NCBI GenBank assembly: GCA_029953675.1
Contig: JAMWBK010000007.1
Coordinates: 2,148,800 to 2,212,799, forward strand
Direction of reading: 5' to 3'
DNA length: 64,000 bases
DNA from: Rhodosorus marinus
Taxonomy: Eukaryota; Rhodophyta; Stylonematophyceae; Stylonematales; Stylonemataceae
Within the stretch, counting starts at the first letter, position 1. Each line of letters starts with the position of its first letter. The notes below the pieces were generated by a model. That model was given only the letters and a program-made list of their open reading frames with translations, was not told the origin of the DNA and ran no database searches. The position numbers and the translations under genes are program-made. Positions 1 to 11,815 of this stretch are shown here, one piece after another.

Positions 1-2
1 AA

Positions 3-2145
3 TCTATTAAGCCAATAGAAGGTCCAGCAAAGAAGATTAGGCTTGCGAAAGTGGCGTCTAATATTTACGTAAACAGACTAGGAGCAGAAAAGCTGGTCGA
101 GCAAAAAGCGGAGTATGCAACCGAGGAGAAACAAACGGATGCACAGGATTCTCATCCTGTTGAGATCTCGAAAGAGAAGAACAGATGGTCCGAAGCAAAG
201 GTGAGTTGCGAGGTGGTGGCTTTCGATTTCGTCCAGCACGCATCGGGCGCACTTCCTCGTATCTCTGGCTGGTCTTAACATGAAAATCTGGTCCATGTAA
301 GATGCAGGATGAAGGTACCACATCCGGAGAACGCAAAGGCGAACAGACGCATAGAGAGACTCCTGTAGTTGCCGAAGATGAAGTGCAGAGCCCTCACCTT
401 GAGACTAGTCAGGATAATAGACAAACCGTCAGTGAAGTAGTAGCGGAACGGAGTGGCGAGCGAGATGAAGACGAGAATTTCGATGGGAGCATTAGCCGCG
501 CAGCTCCTTCTACGCTTGAATCTGGGACTGCTCACAACAACACGGATTCAGGACAGGGGACTGGAGGAGTCAACGACTGCTCGCGAACGTAAGCATCTCC
601 GATATGGGAGACCTTGGGGAGCAGCCATGATTCGGAACTGAATTGTCAAACTTCCTTCGGAACCCTTTGTTATTTTTCTTGCGCCAAGGCTCGGAGAAGT
701 GAGTGAACGAAAATCATGTGACGTCACAGAGACGCAAAGATCGTAAGTAGCTAAAACTGCCTTTGGACGCGGGACTGAGTTGAGGTACATGCTTTCTCAT
801 TTGTTTTTGAACCGCGGTCTTTTTTCAAACCTATTTCTGCCCTCAGCAATGAGGAGAGAGGTGAATCTACTCCGACACGAGTCTTGGACTTTGAAGCAGA
901 AGCTGACGATCACGAGGGACACGAAGGCTCACCATCTGTGAAGACACCATCGCGCCTGGCAAACCTGGTCACGACGATGACATCATTTCTACCGGTGCTT
1001 GGAGGTAGCAACAATCCGCAAGATGGGGCCACGAGCTCAGAAACTGAGAAGCTTGAGATGGCGACTACGAAGAGAAAGGAGCTTGAGAAGCGCGAGGAAG
1101 AGCTTGCAGAAAAGAGGAAAGCAGCTGCTGCAGCCAAGATGAGGGAACATGAAGAGAGACAGAAGCGAGCTGAGATGAAGCGAAGAAAACTCGCAGAACT
1201 AGTAAAGCAAAAAGAGCTTGAGAGAAGAAAAAAGGAAGAGGAGAGACATAAACGTCTGAAGGAACAGGAGCTGGCCAAAAAGAAGCAACGTGAAGATGAG
1301 GTATTGTGGGATTTCTGCACCTCGAATAACTAAATGCAGCCGAGCTGATTATGCTCCTATATCTGAATCAATCCAGGAGGTGCGACGAGAGGAGAGGAGG
1401 AAAAGAATTGAGGAGCACAAACGCAAGCTCGCTGAACAAGAAGAGGCCCGAAGACGAGAGCTTGAACTGCGGCTCGCGTCGAGTAAATACGAAGCTTCTA
1501 TGGCTCAAGCTCGAGATGCTGCGCTGATGCCTCCTCCCAAGTCGATCCCGTCCAAGCATACACCTCAAGCGAAGAACAAGGCAACCGAGGAGGAACTTTC
1601 GAGCTACCAAATGACGACGGAAAAGAATGACAACGATGAGGACAGTACTGACGAGGAATCTAGTACGAGGAATAACAAGAAGATTCCAGTTTGGGCCAGA
1701 CAACCTCATCTCAACCGGGCGCTTGAAGACCAGGATAAGGTATGTCGAACCCAACACTAATCAGTCTCGCCCGGACAGCACGAACCTTGTAGAAATTCGA
1801 GTTGTTCCCCTGGGTAAGACTCTGATCAAGATTCATTGCTTCGTGCTTGTCAGGCGCTTCGAGACCCTGATACCATATTTCCGAGAACCAGCGCTACATG
1901 TGACCTGGAGGAAGTTTTTGCTGAGGAGAAGAAGAAGAAGAAGAGATATAGGTATGATCAGAGCTCACATTGCCTGTTCACAATGTTCCCTCTACTCCTA
2001 TCCCAGTCGCCCGGCTGATTGCTTACAACGGAGTTTGATCGCATGTGCTTCGCACAGAACAAGAGGCAGCTCATCGAACTGGGTCAGGGACCGGCTCACT
2101 TGGAAGGAGGAAATGGACTATAAGAAAGCTGTCGGTCTGATGTGA
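3..2145 (+). CDS. INCENP: Inner centromere protein INCENP, C-terminal part (gene runs off the left edge)
   Basis: Scaffold subunit of the chromosomal passenger complex; its C-terminal IN-box binds and activates Aurora kinase. Proposed exons are 3-200, 308-588, 847-1300, 1377-1739, 1854-1951 and 2058-2145; all borders are GT-AG and the phases match, giving 493 visible residues. The middle (exons 3-4) is a long Glu/Lys/Arg-rich stretch typical of INCENP's single alpha-helix/coiled coil. The end carries the IN-box: IPVWARQ at the end of exon 4, DPDTIF and CDLEEVF in exon 5, a run of basic residues, then RGSSSNW in exon 6. The last is the equivalent of the Ser-Ser motif that Aurora phosphorylates. 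The IN-box identification is strong because the conserved blocks only line up after splicing. The N-terminal centromere-targeting region lies outside the window. Confidence 0.85.
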
Positions 2146-3864
2146 ACTCTTATAAATAATTATCCTTAAGAAAATTCATCTTGTTTTTGTCATGAGGGTC
2201 TTCCCTTCGCGGTCTTCGGCTGTCTCGGGAAAAACAGTTATACTCCTGCCGTGGTTTGGTTCTTGAATACGCTTCATTCGTATTCGCCTATTATGGCAGA
2301 GGAACCCTGGTTATCGTCCATGAGGTCTAGACCACAAGCCAAGAACGCTCTTGGAATTCCTTCCACTGTGCTGCCACTCGGCGAGACCTCTGGAGTCCTT
2401 GAAGGCTGGTCTACGGCTGGCCTTCAACGGAGATTTCCATCTGATGCGCAAATGCCACATGCACAATGTGAGATGATTGACTTGACAACAAAACGGGGAC
2501 CATCATTCATGTTGTCCCGCTCTGACTTGACGTTCCCGATTTTGTAAGATGGGGACATATGTCCCGCTTGAAGCAGTAAATCTTGTGCTACTCTGACTAT
2601 CCTGGATCATCTGTTTCCCCCTGGCCATGGCAATAAGCGGTGGTTGTGCTCAATAATCGTCAATTTCTTGGAGAGGTTTGGTCGCTGGATGGCTGTATAA
2701 TGGGTTGCTGATCGAACAGTGTTGAAAGCAGTTAATTCTTGGAACTCTGATAGTTTGCAAGACTTGTGCCACTGACGACTAGTATTTTCCTTTCGAGTTG
2801 AATTTCCGGCGAGAATGCCGTACCGATTAGTCTTGTGAAGTGTTCACGGGCGCTATGGTATTGGTGATATTTGCCCCCGCCCATTGAAGCAAGCCTTGAT
2901 CGAAGCTCAGAATCAAGGAATCCTGTCTAAGACCCGGTCACGGACCAATCGAAGCCGCAATTGGGCTTTGCTCGATCGTGTGAGCGTAGACCTTGTACAT
3001 TGCCTCCAGAGCTGTGGAGTTCTACTAGAGTTAGTGTGCCTCATCGCGGACTGAATCGCGAAAAAATCTGAAGCACCAGCGCTCAATGGGAGAAGAGGAG
3101 GCCGACAGTAGGGAAATAGTTCAGCTGCTATTTGTTTAAAAACCTGGAGGTCCTTAAGACCTACACGCAGTAGGCGCGTCAATTTTCGGCAGGAAAACTC
3201 GGCTAAATGAGCTCAGCTGGACGCGTCCAGCTGAAACTCGAGCCTTGTTGCTCTCCTAACTATCAGAAGATCCGGTCGATAGATTGTCCACATATCACTA
3301 ACTTGTCTTAAATTTAGTCATTCGATTCTCTAATTAGTGCGCTAATTTAACGCCTACAATTGATACTCATGAATTAGTATATGTTGGAGAAACATATATC
3401 TTAATCATAAATCCAACAGTATTTCATGCGTAGAATGTTAGAAAAACATGACCTCCGTTTTATTTCTCCAAACTTCGGTGCCTACGCCGTTAGTAAACGG
3501 CCAACATAGAGAAACGTCTTTGTTTTAGAGAGATACTCTTTATATTTGGTATGTTATGGTAAAGTAATTTGCATGTTTTTGTTTATACTTGACGTGGCTT
3601 CACGCAGTGTTTCGACTGCGAGGCACTGAAGCTGGTGATTGATGGTGTACTGTTCTGCGTGTGGTAGGACATGGCTCTTCTTGGCTCTTGAAAGGTATAA
3701 AGTGTCCGAGGTCAAGAGCAAAGGAAGTTCAAGGGTCATTTTGGTCTAGCAAAGGAGCATCTGGAATGGGAGGGGGCTCTAGCGAAGGGATCTTGGAAGC
3801 GGGGGGGGTTGTTATGACCCCCCGTACTGGAAAGCGAGCATGGAACCGGGAGAGACTAAGGCGC
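2146..3864. other. Intergenic, no gene supported
   Basis: This stretch follows the INCENP stop. A 98-codon open frame at 2251-2547 (+) has no recognisable domain, and its neighbours are short and random-looking. AT-rich sequence at 3300-3560 may be promoter or spacer for the next gene. A run of eight G sits at about 3800-3810. Confidence 0.5.
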
Positions 3865-5275
3865 ATGAATAAGCCGCCGATAAGGGTAGTGGTTGTGCTT
3901 TTCGCCATTTGCGTAATAGCTTATCGAACTCTGTGAGTAGCTGCGTTTTTCTGCTTCTGTTGGGGGGCCCTCGCGTATTGCTGACTGGTTCCGAGGCTTT
4001 TTTTCTTTTGGGGGCCTTAGCTGGTCGACAGGCACCATGATCACTTCATTTTATGAAGCGTCAGACCCGAGCAACACTTCCCATTTAGGAACCGAAGCGG
4101 AAGAATTCAAAGGGATAAACTTGGCAGACCACAAAGCGGACTACGAGGACTATCAGCACGAGCACAAAACTCCCCAGTCCCCTCACGAAGGCGGTTACGG
4201 GTACAACATGGAGACACTTGTTGACGAGGATGATGAATACTATGACGAGAACGATGAAGACGATGATATCGATCGGGACCCTTACTACGATGAGCAAGGT
4301 GAAGAAGGCGAAGAAGAAGAAGACGAAGATGATACTGCAGCTGAGGAAGATGATGCGGATGCGGTGGACTCGGGATACTACGGTGATTCGCAGGACAAAG
4401 AGGAGGCTGAGGGAGGTGACAAATATGGGGAGTACGACGGCGAGTCTGAGAACGTACAAACGGGACTGGATATTGAGGTGTCAAATGACGGGGCCGCTGG
4501 TGATTTCGCTGTTGCCAGCGTGAATGATTCTGCCGGGCACGAAGACGGACACGATGAGTCTTATGGTGAACACGAGGACGAAGAGTCTTATGGTGAAGCC
4601 GAGGACAAGGAGTCTTATGGTGAAGACGAGGACGATGAGTCAGAAGATAATGCAGGCATCGGGGATGGTGAGGATGGCTTGGAAGGAGACGAAGGGGATG
4701 GAGACGAAGGGGAAGAATATGAAGGTGAAGAAGATGAAGTTGAAGAAGATGAAGGGGAAGCAGATGAAGGCGGAGAAGATAGAGGGGAAGAAGATGAAGG
4801 GGAAGAAGATGAAGGGGAAGAAGATGAAGGGGAAGAAGATGAAGGGGAACAAGATGAAGGGGAAGAAGATGAAGGGGAACAAGATGAAGGGGAAGAAGAT
4901 GAAGGGGAAGAAGAGGAAGGGGAACAAGATGAAGGGGAACAAGATGAAGGGGAAGAAGATGAAGGGGAACAAGATGAAGGGGAACAAGATGAAGGGAACG
5001 AAGATCAAGGGGAAGACGACAATATCGATTCTGCGGAAGATGGTTATGCAGTAGACAAAGATGAACCTCCAGTCGACGTTGTAGCGGCCGGCCATCAAAA
5101 GCAGGAAGCTGATGCGGGCATGGGTGCAAACGCTATGGGAGCCAATACCGAAGCTGTGGAAGTCGAAAGTGAGGGTGGTATTGTGGATGGTGGGCTAGTC
5201 CCCAGCTACGATGCAGGAAGAAACACAGGAAACACAGCGTTTACTTCAACGGACGTGCATGCAGGCGTGGTCTAA
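3865..5275 (+). CDS. Membrane-anchored, extremely acidic repeat protein (unrecognised)
   Basis: Two exons, 3865-3932 and 4021-5275, join across an 88-bp GT-AG intron in phase 2 and give about 440 residues. Exon 1 encodes MNKPPIRVVVVLFAICVIAY: a short basic start and a hydrophobic stretch that would act as a signal anchor or signal peptide. The rest is almost entirely Asp/Glu/Gly. Three imperfect SYGE.ED repeats lie at about 4555-4640. Twenty tandem pentapeptides of the type EEDEG or EQDEG lie at 4712-5011, encoded by a 15-bp minisatellite. No catalytic domain is visible. Such a polyanionic region could bind calcium or basic proteins, but that is inference. The antisense strand is also open across the repeat, which is a composition effect. 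The splice model rests on phase and on the sensible anchor it creates. Confidence 0.6.
4712..5011 (+). repeat. 15-bp coding minisatellite, 20 units
   Basis: Twenty in-frame units of the type GGGGAAGAAGATGAA encode EEDEG-like pentapeptides. Variants are E/Q at position 2 and single substitutions in the outer units, so the central units are the most homogeneous. Confidence 0.9.
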
Positions 5276-8200
5276 GCAAAGTCTTTCTGGTGCTACCGAT
5301 TTGCTTTTGCAGGGTCCTCATCCAGTATGATCGTGTCTCGCTTTCGCATGGGCTAAGTAGATTGTTATTGATGCAGTATTCGAGCTCGACGACAACGAGC
5401 CCCGCCATCTTTGTTCTTGGCATCGTTTGGAAAGCTGACAACTGTCCTGTGGACATACGGGACTCGGAACTTAGGCCGAACAACTTCTGTGGCAGCGTAT
5501 TGTATTGATGAACAGATCCTTGACGGATAACCACACCTAAATAAATCTTTGACTGCTTGTGAGGTAGCAGTGTCCAAACTAGTATGAAACGCTTAGTAGT
5601 CCCTTCACTTGAGCTACAGAGTGGGGCGCCATTGGTCCTCAAGGAAGGCAAATTTGGCTAGGCCAAGCAAACCGCAGGCCGGGTTGTATTGTCTGGTTTC
5701 ACATAGGGCTATGAAGTTTCCCCATGCACTCGCCGGACTACGGCAGCAAAGCCACCTGCACATGCGCAGGAATTCTAGGCGAGATCTTTCAAGGCTGTCA
5801 GCTTTGCGGTCTCTCTAAAAGGATAACGAAATGTGTCCATCCAAAGGCTGTTTTTTTAAAAGGCGCCTGAAACAGCAACATCGACAACAAGACAGGCGTG
5901 AGGTGATCACAGTTTGGTTGAGCAATGACATATTAGGGCATTCTTGGTGTAGCTTCCTCAAATTTGTTGAAGCTATTTTGTAAGGTTGTACTTTCAGGAC
6001 TTGCTATATACCTACGTGAGCGCGTGAAGGGCTAGATTCCATCTTCTCAATTCCCGTCACTTCGCTCGTCGACATGCGCAGGGATTTCTGGAATAACTGG
6101 GTGAAAAAGTCTTCATAGTACGTCAGTTATTTCATTCGCGCAATAGCGACGTAGGAAGAAGTGCATGCTCCGATCTGATACAGTGATGGTTCGATATTTC
6201 AGCAAAGAAAAAGGCAACCCACATTCTAATCTGAGGTATACAGTTTCAAAGAACTGGAGAGGACTGTATGAGATTCGACTGTGTGCCCGAAGCTCCTATC
6301 GCCTTATTTTCAAGCCGCGCATCCACATCATAATATTCCCGTGAATTGCCCTGGTGGCGTCGGTATCTACAACACAAACCTAGTTAGGGCGCAGAGAGCG
6401 CGTCCCCAAGGCAGCGTTACAATACCAGAGAGTCAGACTCAAAGAAGCATATAGTCCTAAAAGAGCATCAGCGGGGTCGGTCACCGTAACACTCACGAAA
6501 CCAAGCACTCCCGGGCAAAAGAAGAACTCGGCGTGTGATCCGAAGACCACCCACGATCCCTTTCCAGCCGCTTGTCGGAACATACCCTCGATTGAAATTA
6601 AAAATAATTTCGCCTCTGTAAACATTTCCTACGAAATCTTCAATAAACAAGTCAACTCCTGATTCGGGCGGCGTATCAAATCAATACCCACAGCACAGCA
6701 CGCAGAGGCAATGTTCACTCTCGTTTCGGGACTCAGCGTATTGGTATGAGTTTGTTCCACTCATTTTCGAGTGCTTCGGTCAGTCGATAGTGTAGGTTTT
6801 CATTGGCTTCGTGTACTCTTTCGTAACGACCCAGCCCGTCTTGTTAGGCTCCTCCGGAGCTGTCTTTGACTCTCCGGCGGTCGAACGCTACGCGTTGTCG
6901 GGTGCGCGTCATCAGCAGGTTCTTTCCCACATCTCAGTGTAGTTAGTCTCTTAAGCGGGCGTGATTGTAATAAATATAAGTTGCAACTTCCGAATACCAT
7001 CAGTTACCCTTCGCCGTGATATAGGCGCATAAACTTGTGGGGGGGGGCCGGGGGGGTAGATTTATGTGAAAGCTACACTAAACAATGAAAAACTGATCGG
7101 ACAACTGTGCCCCTGTCAATAATTTTTCCCTGCATTATACTATGCAAGATGAACTTTCGGGTTTTTGGAAATCTGTCCTTCTGGTTTAGCTCAGTGTAAC
7201 GATTCATCAGGACGTCACACTCAGTCACGCTGGTTTAGCTAGTGCTCTAATCAGACTAACTCAGAATCGCAGCGTTTCGTGGTTGCTTTATTTTGTGTGA
7301 GTACTTCTTTGCGACTGGAAGTAAAAACTTCATTCCAGCTCTTTAGGTCTTTAGAAGTCTCTAGTAACTCCCTCAGTCTCTGCATCAACGGAGACCTCTT
7401 GAACTACTCAATAGGCTCATGTTCATCAATACGGTCAGCTTCAATGCGCGGGTACTCATATAGGTCTGCACGCACTCACCTGCAGCTGGTTTCTCTCAAT
7501 ATACAAGAGTTTTTCAACTTTTCTGAATCCAAGCCATTTCGCTTCGAATCAGTGAAGGGCATCTGCGATTGATCCGCGCGTATCAGTCGTTGAGGGTGAC
7601 GCGGGTGGAGTCTAGCGTAGCAAATCTTGTACTGGGCTGAGGATCAACTTCATCTAAAACTTTCACCGCACTCAGCGGGAAACTTCGAGAATCGAAGTCG
7701 ATCGTTTGCATGACATCAGTCCTCTGATGGTCTGGACAGATAACGTCAACCCAACGTCAAAATGAAGGAAAAAGTCAAGATCTCTGTCGGAGGTCGCGTC
7801 AACAACCCACATTGACGAAATCGTTTCGGAATCCCGGTTTTTCACGGTTAAGCCGATAAGCTGCATGGTAAAAACCCGCATAGTCGCAGCCAACAACTGC
7901 AACTTGTATTTGCTGCTTCTGATTCTAGCTTTGTTATAGGCAACTCGATTCCCTAAAAATAATGGTAAGATCTGCGACGTCCTATATTCCCTTAGGCCTG
8001 GCAAGTCTTGGCTCGCCCTTTGAAAGAAGATATTTTAATTGTAGTTGTCCTTGAAAGAAATCCAATACAAGTAAACATGAAAGCGATGGTCACTAGGGGG
8101 GGGGAACGGGGGGGTGGCCATAGACCCCTCCCGCTTTCTTGAATCGATGTGTACATTCTCCTATTTGAATATTGAAAACGAGGAGGTGGGAACCTATTCG

Positions 8201-9460
8201 AATACGATGTTTGTACATTTTTCTAGATACTTTCAAATAAATCGAATATATGTTTTAGAGTTTCCTGTCGTATGTATCCAACTTGTGTCCCGCAAATGCA
8301 TTTCAACACAGAACCCAGATCTGGTTGCCGTTAAAAGACCTCCTCGACCTGGTTCCTTAACCACTCTCCTGACTCTACCAGCTTGAGCTACTTGCAGTGC
8401 TAGGATGCTACGTCATGGAGACCATGAAGAGAAAATAAGGAGTCATCAATACGTTTGAAACTACTCAGACAATCCCGCGCCGGAGTAGTCAGTTAAGGGA
8501 GACCCACCGGACCTCGAGAATGGTCTCTTGGACATGCCGTTATGAGCAGCATACATGAGCTCGTTGCGCATCGATTAACGGTTTTTGAAAATCAGGAAAA
8601 CTGATCAGGTCAAAAAATTCTCCCCAGTCTAGGGGGAATTTTTTTTGATCGTTCGTTTTGATGCGTATTTTGCATCAACTCCTTTGGTATACGTCCTGAA
8701 GAACCAAAATAGATTATCAATGGAATTCTAATTAGCGTGGAGGCTAGGGTCTTCTGCGTCGGAAAGCAGTGCGAACAGGCGCTTTTGATAAAAAACGGGA
8801 TCGTCCGCGCATACAGTTGCCCCAGGTCGGAGCTTATATATTGCACTGGTTCTGGGTGGAGCCTCAACCGGTTGTAAATTGGGAGTGCTTCTTGTCTGTT
8901 GTATATGGGAAAGGGAGGCCAATTTGAAGGGTGTTGGCGTGGACTGCGCAGATGATCCGACGTACTTCGCGGAGGCAAAACGTTGAAGATGGTGCAGGAG
9001 AAATGGCCAGATGATACAATTGTAGCTGGGCATGTGGATGAGATGAAGTGCGAAGGGTTGATTGCAGGGAGAATTCGATTGCTTTCTGTTGAGCTGAAGC
9101 AACTGTGCGCGTAGCTGGTTTGCTCTTGAGGACCCCTCTTCGTGCAAGTGGTGAGTTTTGGAGTAGCGAAAGCGTTCTTCGCTACCTCGGGGATGTGGTC
9201 GTGCTTTCTTGACAAGGATGTGGAATTGATGAGCTGGTTGGATTCGGAGACGTTTTGGGCTGGAAGCCGTTGTTAGAAACGAGGTCGGAAGTGTTCTCGT
9301 GTGTAGGTAGGCTCACATGCGGTTAATGTGGCAAGGGAAGGTCGCCTGAGGATTTTCCAGTTATCATGGCCGTGGTGAATCGTTCTGGACTGGAGTGAAC
9401 TTGTTTTCGGAAGCTTGGGAAGGTGGCCTCGGGCTAGGCTCGTATAGGCTTTTGCGGTTA
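5276..9460. other. 4.2-kb intergenic stretch without a supportable gene
   Basis: No open frame here shows a recognisable domain or a convincing splice chain. A minus-strand frame at 8610-9215 (201 codons) and one at 6380-6625 are the longest but look compositional. Long G runs occur at about 7039-7057 and 8096-8115 (two runs of seven or more G each time) and could form quadruplexes. The last part must hold the promoter of the SAPS-domain gene. Confidence 0.45.
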
Positions 9461-11815
9461 ATGGCCGAGCTGATCGCTGCATTTCAGAGCATGATCCTGG
9501 CTCTGAGAGACAGACTCGCGGATGTAGTTGGTGTTGTGTTTCCGGCCTTTCAGATGCCGGAAGACTTTGTCCGCGAGCTGGATGAAGCGGCAAGGGACTA
9601 TCATCGGGATAACTCGGAGGCTCAATTGCGCGCACTATTGAAGGCTGTTGAGAATGGAAATGGTCGTTTAGGAAATCTGCTAGAGGCCTTGTCCGACCTG
9701 AGGGAATCCATTTCCCACGTGTTGGCCGTTAAGGTATTCACTGTGCTTAGTCACCCTAGGGTGATGTTGGAGATGGTCCAATTGTTGATGAAGAAAGAGG
9801 AAACCCGTCCTGAAGAGACGGACCTCCGCTTGCGATACGCTCACACATATGTCGCGGCAACAATTTTGAAAAGTGGCTCCCCAGAACTCCGCGAACTTGC
9901 TGTGAATCACAGCGGAGTAATGTGCGTCTTGCTAGGCCACTTTAAGAAGCCAATGCCTTTGGATCCTCTGATAACGGAGAAGGTTTCCCTCCTAATCAGC
10001 TCATTTTCCAGCGACTTCCCCTTCGACCTGTTGGAGCACGTAGAGGGAAAAGGCTTCATTCGATCAGCGGCGGTCCATATCTCAAACCCCAGCGTGGCTG
10101 AAATGATTGGCCAACTATTTGTTGGCAGTGGCGGGGTGGAACAGACAAGTCTGCCCGTGAACGGTTTCATGCAATTCTTCTTCGAGGAGAAAGTATACGA
10201 CGTTCTCGTGGATCGGTTCCTTGCAGCTTCCGAGTGCGAGAGTCTACTGAACCGTGACAACCGACCCGATGGTCTATGTCTGCAGGAGCAGGAAAATTCG
10301 CTCTCGGCTATGCATTCCATTATCAAGAGGGTAGCTCCTCTGTTCAATGAAGGTGACTTCTACAGCTCGGGAGATATTCGGGACGCGTTTGATTACATGC
10401 AGTTTGTGCAGAATGAGCAGCACCTGAACAGAATATTCGATACAGCGATAGAGCTTGGGGAGCGGTTTGCAGACTCGTCAGCCCTTACCGCGGCCATGCG
10501 CTTCGGATCGGATCTATTGGAAGTGTTCTCGTCTGGTACTTCGGGCACAGCGGCAAACAGCATCAACAAAGACGATTCGCTGTTTGCGAATTCTGTCAGA
10601 GACAGCTGGCACCCACAGGATGATGACACAACGGATGGTGATGGTGGCGGTTTCGGCACATTGAAGAGCGAGATGGGAAGGCCAGAGCCTAGTGGGAGCC
10701 AAACTCAGAAAAAGAGTTCGTACGAAGCCGTACTCATCCCAAGATTCGCTGGCCTGAGTCGTATTCTTGAGAGACACATTGCCGCGACTCGTCAGAGCAT
10801 TTCGAACAAGAATCCGTATCGCCTGGGGTCAACAGTCCTAGAAGTTGTGACCTTTCTCGGGGTCTGCTTCCAAGCACGGAATAGGGTAGGAACCAAAATC
10901 TCGGAAGTTCGAAGCTGAATTTTATAAATCGGCTAGCACCGACGCTCACACTTTCTTTCTTGTTTTCCTCTGTGTGATAAATCAGGACGTACGGAATGAA
11001 TTGTTTCGCCTTGGGATTCATGCTCAGCTCTACGATATGCTTGCACTGCATGAGGACAGCTCGATGTTGCACCAAACTGTGGAGGTTACAGTCGAGTTCG
11101 GCCTTTTAAACGACCCTAAGCTGGGAAGGATTGTGTGGCTGAAGGAATTCCGTCTAGCGGAGAAGCTTTTGTCCTTTTGGGAATCCTCCGTAAGTAGAGC
11201 CTCCTCATTCTGGCTTTTCGAGGGCAGTGCTAAAACTGCATGCAGTTTGAGAGTGCTTGCGAATGGAATCAACCAGCAGGGTGCTCCGTTTGCCTCTCCG
11301 ATGCTACAGAAGGACTTTCCCAATCTAGCGGGTTATAGTAGGAGTACTCTGTTTCTTTGGATTCTTTGTCGACAACCAAGACCGCGTTTCGTTTGCTGTG
11401 GTAGAGCGGCATGCTAACTCTGTCCCGTTCGTCTGTTTGGTCCGCTCAGTGTGTTAATATAACCGGAAGATGGTCCACGCGATTAAGTACTGCTGTGCAA
11501 ATGCTCTACTATGTATTGGAGATAGAGCATCGAAACGGAGGAGACAGTTCGGAGGTAAAGGGACTGCTAGGGGAGGAAACGTATGATCGGTTTGTACAGT
11601 ACTATGAAAATGAGTTGTCTGAGATTCTCAGAATTGAGAATCAAGTGATTGGTGGAAGCATTCCCCGGCAAGGTCACAACGGATTTCATAGTTTGAGCGA
11701 TTTTAGACATGCTCATATTGACGAGTTCGTTGATAGTGATGACGAAGAAGATACTTTTTCCAAGAGAAGGTCGTCGAGTCGCATTAGGAACAGAGCGCCT
11801 AACGTTGAATTGTGA
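9461..11815 (+). CDS. SAPS-domain protein, likely protein phosphatase 6 (Sit4-type) regulatory subunit
   Basis: SAPS proteins are helical-repeat regulatory subunits of PP6/Sit4 phosphatases. Exons 9461-10885, 10986-11189 and 11450-11815 are all phase 0 and give about 664 residues. Similarity is to the SAPS fold: a hydrophobic alpha-helical body, the NPYRLGSTVLEVV segment (family pattern LG..RL.VVE) just before intron 1, then DVRNELFRLGI and MLHQTVEV in exon 2 (family pattern of a short helix followed by LH..VE). The C-terminus is acidic then basic (DSDDEEDTF, KRRSSSR), as is common in these proteins. The first in-frame ATG is 9461, with another at 9491. Exon 3 is the least certain: the 260-bp second intron could hide a further exon, since one frame stays open for about 150 bases past the GTAAGT at 11190. 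The sequence is divergent, so the family call is moderate. Confidence 0.6.

Noticed and set aside
4107..5129. Long minus-strand open frames (up to 340 codons) opposite the acidic protein
   Set aside because: They are the mirror of a 15-bp repeat without stop codons on either strand; the product would be a Leu/Pro/His repeat with no other support.
8610..9215. 201-codon minus-strand frame upstream of the SAPS gene
   Set aside because: No domain, no splice partner and odd composition; more likely promoter/5' UTR DNA.
9395..11815. SMEK/PP4R3 identity for the SAPS-domain gene
   Set aside because: There is no N-terminal PH/RanBD-like part and none of the SMEK core motifs; the LG..LEVV and LH..VE patterns fit SAPS better.
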